A stretch of DNA of 9,867 bases from SHZI01 sp040080965 (GCA_040080965.1 JBEBHH010000071.1:1-9867), one strand, 5' to 3'; positions 1-6,650 are shown, counted from the first letter of the stretch. Numbers and translations are program-made. Notes: generated by a model from the letters alone, not told the origin.

Positions 1-52
1 ACATGACCCGTTCCCGGGTCCGCCGGCCGCGGCTCCCGGAAATCAGGCATGT
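1..52. repeat. REP-like imperfect palindrome, cut by window edge
   Basis: The left end reads ACATGACCCGTTCCCGGG and the complement of 35-52 reads ACATGCCTGATTTCCGGG, so the two ends are inverted copies of an ACATG..CC.G.TT.CCGGG pattern around a GC-rich centre (about 22-31). The inner part holds a perfect 6-bp hairpin (5-10 with 15-20, loop TTCC). On the minus strand the outer copy is preceded by GGGG, which resembles the GGGGACA/GGGGTCA-type repeats associated with REP-tyrosine transposases; that likeness is from memory. It lies 3' of the DUF1838 gene, where REP/BIME elements usually sit, and may help stop transcription or protect the mRNA end. The other GGGG flank would fall outside the window. 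Confidence 0.45.
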
Positions 53-63
53 CCCCAATTCCC

Positions 64-1083
64 CTACTTCTTCGGCGGCTGGGGCTTCTGCTGTTCGGCG
101 TAGTACTCGAGGCTCGACAGGCTCCGGACCGCCTCGTACTTCTCGGGCGCCGTGAAGTACTTCTTGTAGTTCTTCTCGGCGAAGTCCAGCACGGACCGGT
201 GCAGCACCTGCTCCAGGTCATCGGTATTGCCCATGAAGCAGCTGTACTGGGCCTGGCCGGGCATCTGGCCCATCAGCATCCAGGGCAGCCAGGGCGTGAT
301 GCGGTTCCAGGTGCCACGGTAGTCCACGGTGGACAGCTTCTCGTTCTGCAGGTCCTCGACCCGCACGTGGTGGGCGAAGAACTCGGAGACCTGGGCGATG
401 GGACCGGCGGACTCCCGCGGCCACTTGTCCGGCTGCAGGGCGCTGGGATAGGCGAGGTGGATGTGGATCTCCATCTCGGCCCAGGGACCGTGCTGGTACC
501 AGGGCAGGATGAACGGGATGCGCGGCGGCGGAGCTTCCTTGTTGAGTCCGCCGAACGACGGCGGCGCCGGGAAGAAGTCCTCGATGATGTAGTTGAAGGG
601 GTCGTTGTCGACGTGGACCACCTTCACCGTTTCGTTCATGTAGGGGTTCTTCCACTCCTGCAGCACTTCGCCGCTGCGCAGGTCGGTGTAGAAGATCACT
701 TCGCGACAGAGCCGCTGGATGGTGCCGTCCGGCTGGGGGATCAGGCGGATGGAGCCGAAGCCCTCGGCGCCGCAGAGATCATCGATCTTCTTGCCCGGGC
801 GGACGCCGGAGACGTAGCCCTTGAACCAGAAGTACTTCTGCTTCTTCGGATCCAGGTCGCCCTGGATGCGGGCATAGGCCAGCTTGTTGCCCTTGCCGGT
901 GCGCAGGTCCAGGTACGGGCCCTCGAGCCCCGGCCCCTTGCCGTACCTGCTGACGCCGGCCGCGCCGGCACCCGTGTGGGCGGCGCCGAACGCCGACCCG
1001 GACTGGAGCATGCCGAGGGAGAGCGCCCCCAGCGGGCCGACCGTGGCGAATGAATTGAGCAAGTCCCGGCGAGTGGTCTGCAT
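64..1083 (-). CDS. Tat-exported DUF1838 family protein
   Basis: A 339-residue protein of unknown function that I recognise as DUF1838. The N-terminus TTRRDLLNSF, followed by a hydrophobic stretch to about residue 35 (GSAFGAA), is a twin-arginine signal, so the protein should be folded in the cytoplasm and exported to the periplasm. The DUF1838 domain covers about residues 58-320. It shows the central GEVLQEWKNPYMNETV block (138-153), VHVDNDPFNY (157-165), the Trp/Met-rich WLPWMLMGQMPGQAQYSC (265-282) and a C-terminal tail (FAEKNYKKYF onward). The ATG is preceded by GAGGA with 8-base spacing, which supports this start. The gene follows the MFS transporter by 40 bases on the same strand, so the two are probably cotranscribed and may act on the same compound. 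The biochemical activity of DUF1838 is not known to me. Confidence is high for family and export, low for role. Confidence 0.88.
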   Translation of the reverse strand: MQTTRRDLLNSFATVGPLGALSLGMLQSGSAFGAAHTGAGAAGVSRYGKGPGLEGPYLDLRTGKGNKLAYARIQGDLDPKKQKYFWFKGYVSGVRPGKKIDDLCGAEGFGSIRLIPQPDGTIQRLCREVIFYTDLRSGEVLQEWKNPYMNETVKVVHVDNDPFNYIIEDFFPAPPSFGGLNKEAPPPRIPFILPWYQHGPWAEMEIHIHLAYPSALQPDKWPRESAGPIAQVSEFFAHHVRVEDLQNEKLSTVDYRGTWNRITPWLPWMLMGQMPGQAQYSCFMGNTDDLEQVLHRSVLDFAEKNYKKYFTAPEKYEAVRSLSSLEYYAEQQKPQPPKK

Positions 1084-1123
1084 GGATCCAGTCCTCAGGT
1101 GGTGTCAGTGAGCGGCAATGATA

Positions 1124-2494
1124 TCAACCCTCGGCAGCGGCCGGGGCAACGGCCGGCGTGGGCCGGCCGCGGGTGGCAAACCAGGTAAACATCGCCAGGG
1201 TGAACATGACGCAATTGGCGCCCGCCATCAGCAGGAACGGGCCCACCGGCTTCCAGTTGTCGAAGAGCCAGCCACCGATGAGGGCCACCAGCATGATGCC
1301 GAGGGCGCCGGAGAAGCTGTAGAGGCCCAGCACGGCGCCCCGGCCCCGGTCCGGCGCCTCCTTGCCGATGAGGGACGTGGCGGAAATGTTGGCGGCCATT
1401 TCGCCCATGCCGACGAAGGCGGCGGCAATGTACATGCCGTTGCCAAGCGGGTTCTCCAGCATCCCCAGCGACGAGTAACCGATGCCCGCCAGGATCATGG
1501 CGCCGGCGAGGCCCGCCACCCGGTCGACGCGGTCGAGGATCCAGCCGAAGATCGGTGCCCACGGCACCGCCATGGCCTGGATGATCACGTAGAAGAGGGT
1601 GGCCTTCTTCAGGGCATCGCCGGTGCTGAGGCCCTGGGCGATGCCTTCCTGCACGAGCCAGAGCGTGAGGAACGTGCTGACGACGGCCAGGTCGGCGCGG
1701 GACACGAGACCCGCCGTGTAGGCCAGCGCCACGCGGGGATTGCGGCCGGCGGCGAGGCCAATCTTGAGGGTCGACAGCAGCGGCTCCCGCTTGCCCAGCT
1801 GGGCAGGGGCACCGGGGCGCAAGCCCCAGAACAGCACTGACGCCAGCGTCACGCAGATCGCGGTGACGCACCAGAACGCGAAGCGGCCGGCCCAGACGGA
1901 GTCGATGCCCATCTCGATGAACCGGTTCGGCAGGCCGCCGATGAGCCGGGGCAGCGACGCGATCCCGAGCCCGTTGAAGATGAAGACCGCGGCGATCATC
2001 TTCGCCCGGGAGCGCTCGATCGGGTAATCGTTGGCCACCGCCACCAGCATGACGTTGACGCAGGAAACGCCGGAGGCAATGAAGAGCCGGAAGATGGCGA
2101 GTTCCCAGCTGGCATTGGCGAGGGGGTACAGGCAGTAGCCGAGGCCGAGCAGCAGGAAGCCGGCGCCGAAGATCGGCTTGCGGCCGAAGCGGTCCGACAG
2201 CGCGCCCGCCGGGCCGAGCAGGATCAGCGCCACAATCTCCTGCAGTACCGTCAGGTTGCCTGCCAGGGAGCCCTGCTCGTCCAGCGGGATCCTGAGGATC
2301 TCGTTGAACACGTAGGGCTGCATGACCCCCACCGTGTTCATCATGGCGATGCCGAAGAAGGACACGAAGAACAGCGTCCAGACGTTCTTGGGGCTGACGT
2401 CGCCCCGCATGACCAGTGGCCCTACCCGGTAGAGACCCACCTCGCTCGCGGGAGTGGCGGACCCCGTAGGGCCAGGGCTGGCGGCTGCTGTCAT
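1124..2494 (-). CDS. MFS transporter
   Basis: A 456-residue inner-membrane transporter of the major facilitator superfamily with about 12 hydrophobic segments. The family motif A loop after the second segment is clear: GALSDRFGRKP at about residues 97-107. A central cytoplasmic loop (GKREPLLSTLKIGLAAGRNP, about residues 234-253) separates the two six-helix halves. A motif A-like FGWILDRVDR follows in the second half. The chosen ATG at 2494 has AGGAAG 9 bases upstream. The frame remains open to a GTG at 2530, but no Shine-Dalgarno precedes it. The substrate cannot be read from sequence. The gene is first in a two-gene unit with the DUF1838 gene and is divergent from the PON-like lactonase, so import or export of an organic acid, ester or lactone is a reasonable guess, no more. 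Confidence 0.9.
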   Translation of the reverse strand: MTAAASPGPTGSATPASEVGLYRVGPLVMRGDVSPKNVWTLFFVSFFGIAMMNTVGVMQPYVFNEILRIPLDEQGSLAGNLTVLQEIVALILLGPAGALSDRFGRKPIFGAGFLLLGLGYCLYPLANASWELAIFRLFIASGVSCVNVMLVAVANDYPIERSRAKMIAAVFIFNGLGIASLPRLIGGLPNRFIEMGIDSVWAGRFAFWCVTAICVTLASVLFWGLRPGAPAQLGKREPLLSTLKIGLAAGRNPRVALAYTAGLVSRADLAVVSTFLTLWLVQEGIAQGLSTGDALKKATLFYVIIQAMAVPWAPIFGWILDRVDRVAGLAGAMILAGIGYSSLGMLENPLGNGMYIAAAFVGMGEMAANISATSLIGKEAPDRGRGAVLGLYSFSGALGIMLVALIGGWLFDNWKPVGPFLLMAGANCVMFTLAMFTWFATRGRPTPAVAPAAAEG

Positions 2495-2711
2495 GGTGTG
2501 GTGCTTCCTGGCCGGGGCGGCCCCGGACACTCAGTGTGGCAAGGACCCGCGCCCACGACTAGGGGTGATGCCGGGCTATCCGTCTGGTGATTCGCCCGCC
2601 ACCGCCCCGCGGTTTCCGGCGACAAGGTGCCGGACCCTGGTTTTAGCTGTTGACCGCCAGCAACAACTAAAACTAAGGTCCGGTACCTTTTTTCGTCAGG
2701 ACGGGCGTTCC
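2495..2711. promoter_or_regulatory. Divergent control region, MFS unit / PON-like gene
   Basis: This 217-base gap must carry the promoters of both divergent units. On the leftward side, a GC hairpin (CCGGGG at 2512-2517 with CCCCGG at 2521-2526) lies just upstream of the MFS Shine-Dalgarno (complement of 2504-2509). Beside it is an 11-base symmetric site ACACTCAGTGT (2527-2537), which could be an operator. On the rightward side, the long palindrome at 2624-2689 occupies most of the upstream region. A good -35-like TTGACC (2650-2655) lies in its centre, but the matching -10 near 2673 is poor. Ribosome binding for the rightward gene is a modest AGGA at 2698-2701, 10 bases before the ATG. I could not identify a convincing -10/-35 pair for either direction. 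Confidence 0.4.
2624..2693. repeat. 66-base near-palindrome followed by T6 (MITE-like or attenuator)
   Basis: The arms 2624-2652 and 2661-2689 pair over 29 positions. There are only two mismatches (2637/2676 and 2647/2666) and two G-T wobbles (2629/2684 and 2639/2674) around an 8-base loop ACCGCCAG (2653-2660). The outer arms read AAGGTGCCGGACC and GGTCCGGTACCTT, and the right arm runs into TTTTTT (2688-2693). The length, near symmetry and position between genes suggest a miniature inverted-repeat element. The T run also makes it a textbook intrinsic terminator or attenuator for rightward transcription, ending 18 bases before the PON-like start codon. Which role applies is not decidable from one copy. 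Confidence 0.7.
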
Positions 2712-3785
2712 ATGCGCTTTCTCAAGGGGCTTCTCAAGATCATCGGCATCCTGGTCCTGGTGGCAGGCCTGGGGACGCTCTACGTGCTGAACCGCGGCGG
2801 CGTCTTCCGCAAGATCGAGCCCCACTTCGCCGGGGCCTGCGAATCCCTGCCCCTGGACGCCAGCGCCGAGGACATGACCGTCGACCGGGAGCGGGGCTTC
2901 GTCTACATCTCCTACCTGGACCGGCAGTCCCTGGTGAAGGGCGACGGCACCAACGTGCAGGGCACCATCATGCGGCTCGACCTGAACCGCCAGCCCCTGG
3001 CCATCGAGGACGCACTGCTCGACAAGCCCGCCCACCTCCGCACCCACGGCCTGAGCCTGTACGTGGACCCGGCTGGCAAGCGCAGCCTGTTCGTAATCAA
3101 TCACCCGGTGAACCGGGGCGCGGAGCCCGAGCTGGTGGAAGTCTTCGACGAGGTCCAGCCGGGGCAGTTCAGGCACCGGGAGACGTTCTCCAGCCCCCTC
3201 TTCAACTCACCCAACGACATGACCGCCGTCGGTCCCCGCCAGTTCTACGTGGCGAACGACAAGCCGATGAAAGGAGGGATGGCCGCAGCGCTCCAGCAGG
3301 CGGGAATCGGCGCGTCGCCCCTCACCTACTTCGACGGCTCCTCGGCGCGGGTCGTGAAGGATGACATCGCGTCCGGCGGCGGCATCAACGTGTCGTCCGA
3401 CGGCACCACACTCTACGTCTCCGAGACCGCAGGACAGCGGCTGCGCGTGCTCACGCGGAACCCGGCCGACGGCTCGGTCACCGACCAGGCCCGCATCGAC
3501 GTGCCCACGTCCCCCGACAACGTGGACGTGGCCGCCGACGGCAGCCTCTGGGTCACCGGCCATGCGAACACCGTCAAGCTGATCCAGCACTTCATCAACG
3601 GCTCACCGGCGCCCACGCAGGTGCTCCGCGTCGTTCCCGGCACCGGTAACGCGGCGACCGTCGACGAGATCTACCTGAACGCGGGCGACCAGATCTCCGC
3701 GGGCAGCGTGGGCGTCACGTACGGGAAGAAGCTGCTGATCGGCTCGATCACGGCCCGGCAGGTACTCGTCTGCGAGATGTCGTAG
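2712..3785 (+). CDS. Membrane-anchored paraoxonase-family (PON-like) lactonase/arylesterase
   Basis: A 357-residue six-bladed beta-propeller enzyme of the paraoxonase/arylesterase family. Residues 5-26 form one hydrophobic helix, an uncleaved anchor or signal as in PON1, so the propeller should face the periplasm. Residues aligning to the PON1 active site are present: calcium ligands E53-D54 (SAEDM), N168-D169 (NSPNDM), N226 (GINVSSDG) and D269-N270 (SPDNV); the catalytic histidine pair H112 (RTHGLS) and H131 (VINHP); and the Cys pair C43 and C354 that closes the propeller in PON1. The C-terminus KLLIGSITARQVLVCEM also matches the family. The frame is open upstream to 2454, but residues encoded before 2712 run through the palindrome and the MFS 5' region and look non-coding. 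The start at 2712 puts the membrane anchor at the N-terminus. PONs hydrolyse lactones and aryl esters; the substrate here is unknown. The TAG stop is part of a TAGGAGCG repeat. Confidence 0.88.
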   Translation: MRFLKGLLKIIGILVLVAGLGTLYVLNRGGVFRKIEPHFAGACESLPLDASAEDMTVDRERGFVYISYLDRQSLVKGDGTNVQGTIMRLDLNRQPLAIEDALLDKPAHLRTHGLSLYVDPAGKRSLFVINHPVNRGAEPELVEVFDEVQPGQFRHRETFSSPLFNSPNDMTAVGPRQFYVANDKPMKGGMAAALQQAGIGASPLTYFDGSSARVVKDDIASGGGINVSSDGTTLYVSETAGQRLRVLTRNPADGSVTDQARIDVPTSPDNVDVAADGSLWVTGHANTVKLIQHFINGSPAPTQVLRVVPGTGNAATVDEIYLNAGDQISAGSVGVTYGKKLLIGSITARQVLVCEMS

Positions 3786-3805
3786 GAGCGCCGTCAGGCG
3801 CGACC
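3783..3805 (+). repeat. TAGGAGCG hairpin repeat, copy 1, overlapping stop codon
   Basis: Begins with the TAG stop of the PON-like gene and continues GAGCGCCGTCAGGCGCGACC. A perfect 5-bp stem GCGCC/GGCGC closes a GTCA loop. It matches copy 2 (minus strand, 3890-3868) at 19 of 23 positions. One stem pair differs in both halves (C-G here, G-C there), so pairing is preserved. This type of short palindrome is common 3' of genes in Xanthomonas- and Pseudomonas-like genomes (from general knowledge). Confidence 0.7.
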
Positions 3806-3808
3806 TCC

Positions 3809-3846
3809 AAAGAAAAAGGGCCGCGGGAAAACCTCCCGCGGCCCTT
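3809..3846 (-). terminator. Intrinsic terminator of the TonB receptor gene, possibly bidirectional
   Basis: A 12-bp perfect stem (3816-3827 with 3835-3846, core GGGCCGCGGG/CCCGCGGCCC) has a 7-base loop. Read leftward, the stem is followed by TTTTTCTTT (complement of 3809-3817), the expected U-rich tract, so it ends transcripts of the receptor gene. Read rightward, the hairpin is followed only by a weak TTCC, so termination of the PON-like transcript would be less efficient. It sits between two facing TAGGAGCG repeats. Confidence 0.82.
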
Positions 3847-3867
3847 CCAATGCCTGCCCGGCGAGCC

Positions 3868-3890
3868 GGTCGCGGCTAAAGCCGCTCCTA
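3868..3890 (-). repeat. TAGGAGCG hairpin repeat, copy 2, overlapping stop codon
   Basis: Read on the minus strand it begins with the TAG stop of the TonB receptor gene and continues GAGCGGCTTTAGCCGCGACC. The stem GCGGC/GCCGC closes a TTTA loop. It is the same element as copy 1 in the opposite orientation, so the two copies point at each other across the shared terminator. Confidence 0.72.
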
Positions 3891-6584
3891 CTTCTTGCCG
3901 AAGCGGTAGTTCACCCGCATGCCGTAGGTGCGCGGATCCGGGAGGATCAGCGTGCCGTGGTTCAGGAAGCGGTTCGTCGCGAAGAACGTCGGGATGTCAC
4001 CGTCCTCGAAGCCCGACTTGACCGTGTCGTCGTCGAAGGCGTTGTCCACGTAGGCGAGGATGTCCCAGGTGTCATTCACGATGCCGGTCCGGAAGTTGAA
4101 GAGCCAGTAGCTCGGGAACACCATCAGGTTCTTGTCGCTGGCGAAACGGTCCGCCTGGTACTCGAAGTCAGCGGCCAGGAAGTAGTCGGTACTGCCCACC
4201 AGGCCGGCCTGCCAGCGCGCGCCACCAACAGCGGCGTGCTCCGGTGCGCCCTCGAGTTCGTTGCCCGTGTAGTCGGTCGAGCAGGCCCGCCGGGTCTCGG
4301 TAAGGGCCGGTCCGCCAGCCGGGTTCGGCACGGAATCCTCGAAGTCGCCGTCGCCATTCAGGTCCGCCTGGATGGGCACCATGGTGCAGTTACCGACGTA
4401 GGAAATGGTGCCGACGCCCGTCGTGTTGGCCTGGAAGTCGGTGTATTCGGTATCCAGCCAGGTGTAACCGACGTTGAGCGTGAGGTTCTCCGTGGCGAAC
4501 CAGGTCGCCTCGATTTCCGCGCCCCAGACTTCCGCCTTGCCCGCATTGATGATGCGCGGCGACAGCACGCCGGTCACCGGGTCGGCGATCTGGGTGGAGA
4601 CCTGCTTGTTCTTGAAGTCCTGGAAGAACACGGCGCCGTTCAGGCGCAGTCGCCGGTCGAACCAGGCCGTCTTCGCGCCCAGCTCGTAGTTGTCGAGCTT
4701 TTCCTGGTCGAAACGGAAGGACTCGATGGGGTCGGTACAACCGGGCTTCAGGACCGTCCCGCAGGTGGTGTCGTAGAAGGCGCCCGTGCCACCGAGCAGA
4801 GTGCTGATGCCCTTTGGCTTGAACGACTCGGCGAACGACAGGTAATAGAGCATGTCGTCCGTGGGAGTCCAGGTGACGGTGACCTTCGGTGCGAAGAAGC
4901 TGTCGTCCTGGTCGCCACCGAGGGCCTGGGCGACCGTCGTCACGCCCGTCGTGGCATTGGTTCCGGGGCCGGACTGCGGGCAGGCCGGCGCGCCGAAGAA
5001 CGTGCAGAACACGCCCGACGGATCGAAGATGCCGTTGTCCGTGTTCGGACCCAGGGCCGTGACGTCTTCCCAGGTCTGGCGGCCTTCCAGGGTCAGCTTC
5101 CAGGAGTCGATGAACTCCCATTCAACGAGGCCGAAAACGGAATAGTGATCCGTATCCCGGTGCCACTTGTCGGCATTCAGCGGCGTCAGGCCGTCAGCGA
5201 GCACATCCAGGGGCGCGCTCTTGATGATCTGGGCCAGGGTCGGCGCGCAGGGCTGGAAGGAATAGTTGAGGCAGGTCTGGGACCCGTCCAGCACATCCAC
5301 CTTTTCCTGCCAGAACAGGGCGCCGGCCAGCCAGTTGATCCTGCCGTCGGTGTTGGAAGCAATGCGGAACTCCTGGCTGAACATCGTGGTGTCCTGGTCC
5401 AGGAAGAATTCGCCCGGCGTCGGCGACGTGCTGGCGCTGACGTCCTCCGAACCTTCCGCCTGGGTCGTCGTGGAGTCAGCGTAATGGGTCAGCGACGTGA
5501 GCACGACGCCACCAAGGTCCCAATCCAGGTTCAGCGTGCCGCGGGTCACGTCACGGGTGCTGCCCTCGTAGTTGCTGCACCCGATCGAGCCGTCGTTCGG
5601 AACGGTCGGATCGCAGGTCCTGGGATCCTCACTGAGGGCAAGGACGAGATCGTCGCCGTCGGGGGTGTCGCCCGCGACGCCGCGGACGCTGCCGATCGAC
5701 GGACTGACCAGCGGCCCAAACGCCGGAATCGGGCCGGCGCCATCCGGATCGAAGGGCGCCTGGGCCGAACTCGGCACGATGAAGTCCGTGTTGAACCCCA
5801 TCACGGCGTAGGGAGTCACGCCGAACTCGTCGTTCAGGTTCTCGATGCGGGCCGTGGCGGTCAGGCCATCGGTGATCTTCCAGACTGCGGTGCCGGCAAT
5901 GCTGGTGCCTTCCGAATCCGCCGTGGTCTCGCCGGTGCGCGTGTTGTCATGGAAGCCGTCGTGGCTCCAGACCATGCCGGACAAGCCCGCGCTGATCGAG
6001 TCGGTGACAGGGCCGTCGATGCTGCCGGACAGTTCCATCTGGCCGTCGGAGCCGATGTCGGTGCCTGCCCTGGCCTTGAACTCGTCACCGGGCTTGCGGG
6101 TGACGTAGTTGATGGCGCCCGCAAAGGCCGAGCGGCCGTACAGGGCAATCTGGGGACCCTTGACGATCTCGACCCGCTCCAGGTCGAAGAGCCGCGGGTT
6201 GATGAGCAGCGAGCCACCGGCCGTGGCCGCGCCCGCTTCGCTCGATACGTCGACGCCATCCTGCAGGACCGCCACGTTCTGGCGGCCGCGGGTCGGCGAG
6301 AGGCCGCGGATGGTGATCCGCTGGTCCTGTGGGGCGAAGCCCTGGTCAAGGATGACGCTGGGCGACTGCTGGACCACGTCCTTGAGGCTGACGATGCCCT
6401 TCTGCTCGATGTCCTCCGCCGTAATCGCGTCCACCGCGATCGGCACCTGCTGCAGATTTTCTTCCCGCTTCCGGGTGGTGACGATGATCTCGTCCACTGC
6501 CAGGGCATCGACGGTGAATACCGCCAGTGCCACGCCCATGACCGCAACCGCGGCCCGTGTGCCGCCAGCCTTTACTACTTGCAT
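3888..6584 (-). CDS. TonB-dependent outer-membrane receptor
   Basis: An 898-residue energy-coupled outer-membrane transporter. A signal peptide ends at about A29 (VDALA), immediately followed by the TonB box DEIIVTTRKR (31-40). The plug domain covers about 45-165, with the family blocks QQSPSVILDQG, ITIRGLSPTRGRQNVAVLQDGV, LERVEIVKGPQIALYGRSAFAGAINYVTRKP. The rest is the beta-barrel, with FAESFKPKG (584-592) and the terminal strand YGMRVNYRFGKK. The start at 6584 is preceded by GGGGGAG at 4-5 base spacing; an upstream ATG at 6668 would add 28 residues that do not resemble a signal. Barrel loops hold ten cysteines in five close pairs (324/336, 438/446, 527/535, 608/616, 733/768). Residues 741-750 (DLNGDGDFED) resemble a calcium-binding EF-hand/dockerin loop. 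The substrate is unknown; no siderophore or B12 neighbours are present, and the PON-like, MFS and DUF1838 genes lie beyond its 3' end. The TAG stop is part of a repeat. Confidence 0.93.
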   Translation of the reverse strand: MQVVKAGGTRAAVAVMGVALAVFTVDALAVDEIIVTTRKREENLQQVPIAVDAITAEDIEQKGIVSLKDVVQQSPSVILDQGFAPQDQRITIRGLSPTRGRQNVAVLQDGVDVSSEAGAATAGGSLLINPRLFDLERVEIVKGPQIALYGRSAFAGAINYVTRKPGDEFKARAGTDIGSDGQMELSGSIDGPVTDSISAGLSGMVWSHDGFHDNTRTGETTADSEGTSIAGTAVWKITDGLTATARIENLNDEFGVTPYAVMGFNTDFIVPSSAQAPFDPDGAGPIPAFGPLVSPSIGSVRGVAGDTPDGDDLVLALSEDPRTCDPTVPNDGSIGCSNYEGSTRDVTRGTLNLDWDLGGVVLTSLTHYADSTTTQAEGSEDVSASTSPTPGEFFLDQDTTMFSQEFRIASNTDGRINWLAGALFWQEKVDVLDGSQTCLNYSFQPCAPTLAQIIKSAPLDVLADGLTPLNADKWHRDTDHYSVFGLVEWEFIDSWKLTLEGRQTWEDVTALGPNTDNGIFDPSGVFCTFFGAPACPQSGPGTNATTGVTTVAQALGGDQDDSFFAPKVTVTWTPTDDMLYYLSFAESFKPKGISTLLGGTGAFYDTTCGTVLKPGCTDPIESFRFDQEKLDNYELGAKTAWFDRRLRLNGAVFFQDFKNKQVSTQIADPVTGVLSPRIINAGKAEVWGAEIEATWFATENLTLNVGYTWLDTEYTDFQANTTGVGTISYVGNCTMVPIQADLNGDGDFEDSVPNPAGGPALTETRRACSTDYTGNELEGAPEHAAVGGARWQAGLVGSTDYFLAADFEYQADRFASDKNLMVFPSYWLFNFRTGIVNDTWDILAYVDNAFDDDTVKSGFEDGDIPTFFATNRFLNHGTLILPDPRTYGMRVNYRFGKK

Positions 6585-6621
6585 TGAACTCCCCCTAGAG
6601 CGATCCCGAAGGACACGCCTC

Positions 6622-6639
6622 CCGCAACCCCCGTTGCGG
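6622..6639. promoter_or_regulatory. Perfect hairpin in the receptor 5' leader
   Basis: CCGCAAC (6622-6628) and GTTGCGG (6633-6639) are perfect inverted repeats around CCCC. The site lies 38-55 bases upstream of the receptor ATG and just downstream of the candidate promoter. It would therefore be at or near the 5' end of the mRNA, or act as an operator. No known regulator site (for example a Fur box) is recognisable. Confidence 0.4.
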
Positions 6640-6650
6640 ATCGGCGTCCG

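Noticed and set aside
49..1053. A 334-codon open frame antisense to the DUF1838 gene
   Set aside because: The sense protein has a Tat signal and a recognisable domain with a good ribosome site; the antisense translation is repetitive in Leu/Val/Gly without motifs.
1118..1840. A 240-codon plus-strand frame and a 258-codon minus-strand frame (1095-1871) within the MFS gene
   Set aside because: Both are rich in Arg/Gly/His/Ala with no domain, and overlap a clear 12-helix transporter.
2495..2530. GTG start at 2530 for the MFS gene
   Set aside because: No Shine-Dalgarno upstream, whereas the ATG at 2494 has AGGAAG at suitable spacing.
2454..2711. N-terminal extension of the PON-like gene to an ATG at 2454
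   Set aside because: It would overlap the MFS start and translate the palindrome. The added 86 residues have no family similarity and would bury the membrane anchor.
3783..3890. CRISPR-like array from the repeated hairpins
   Set aside because: The copies are in opposite orientation, only two lie here, and spacing is not regular; they are gene-end palindromes.
3957..6587. An 876-codon open frame antisense to the TonB receptor
   Set aside because: The sense frame has a complete signal, TonB box, plug and barrel. The antisense product is low-complexity, rich in Arg/Val/Gly/His, with no motifs, as expected opposite a GC-rich gene.
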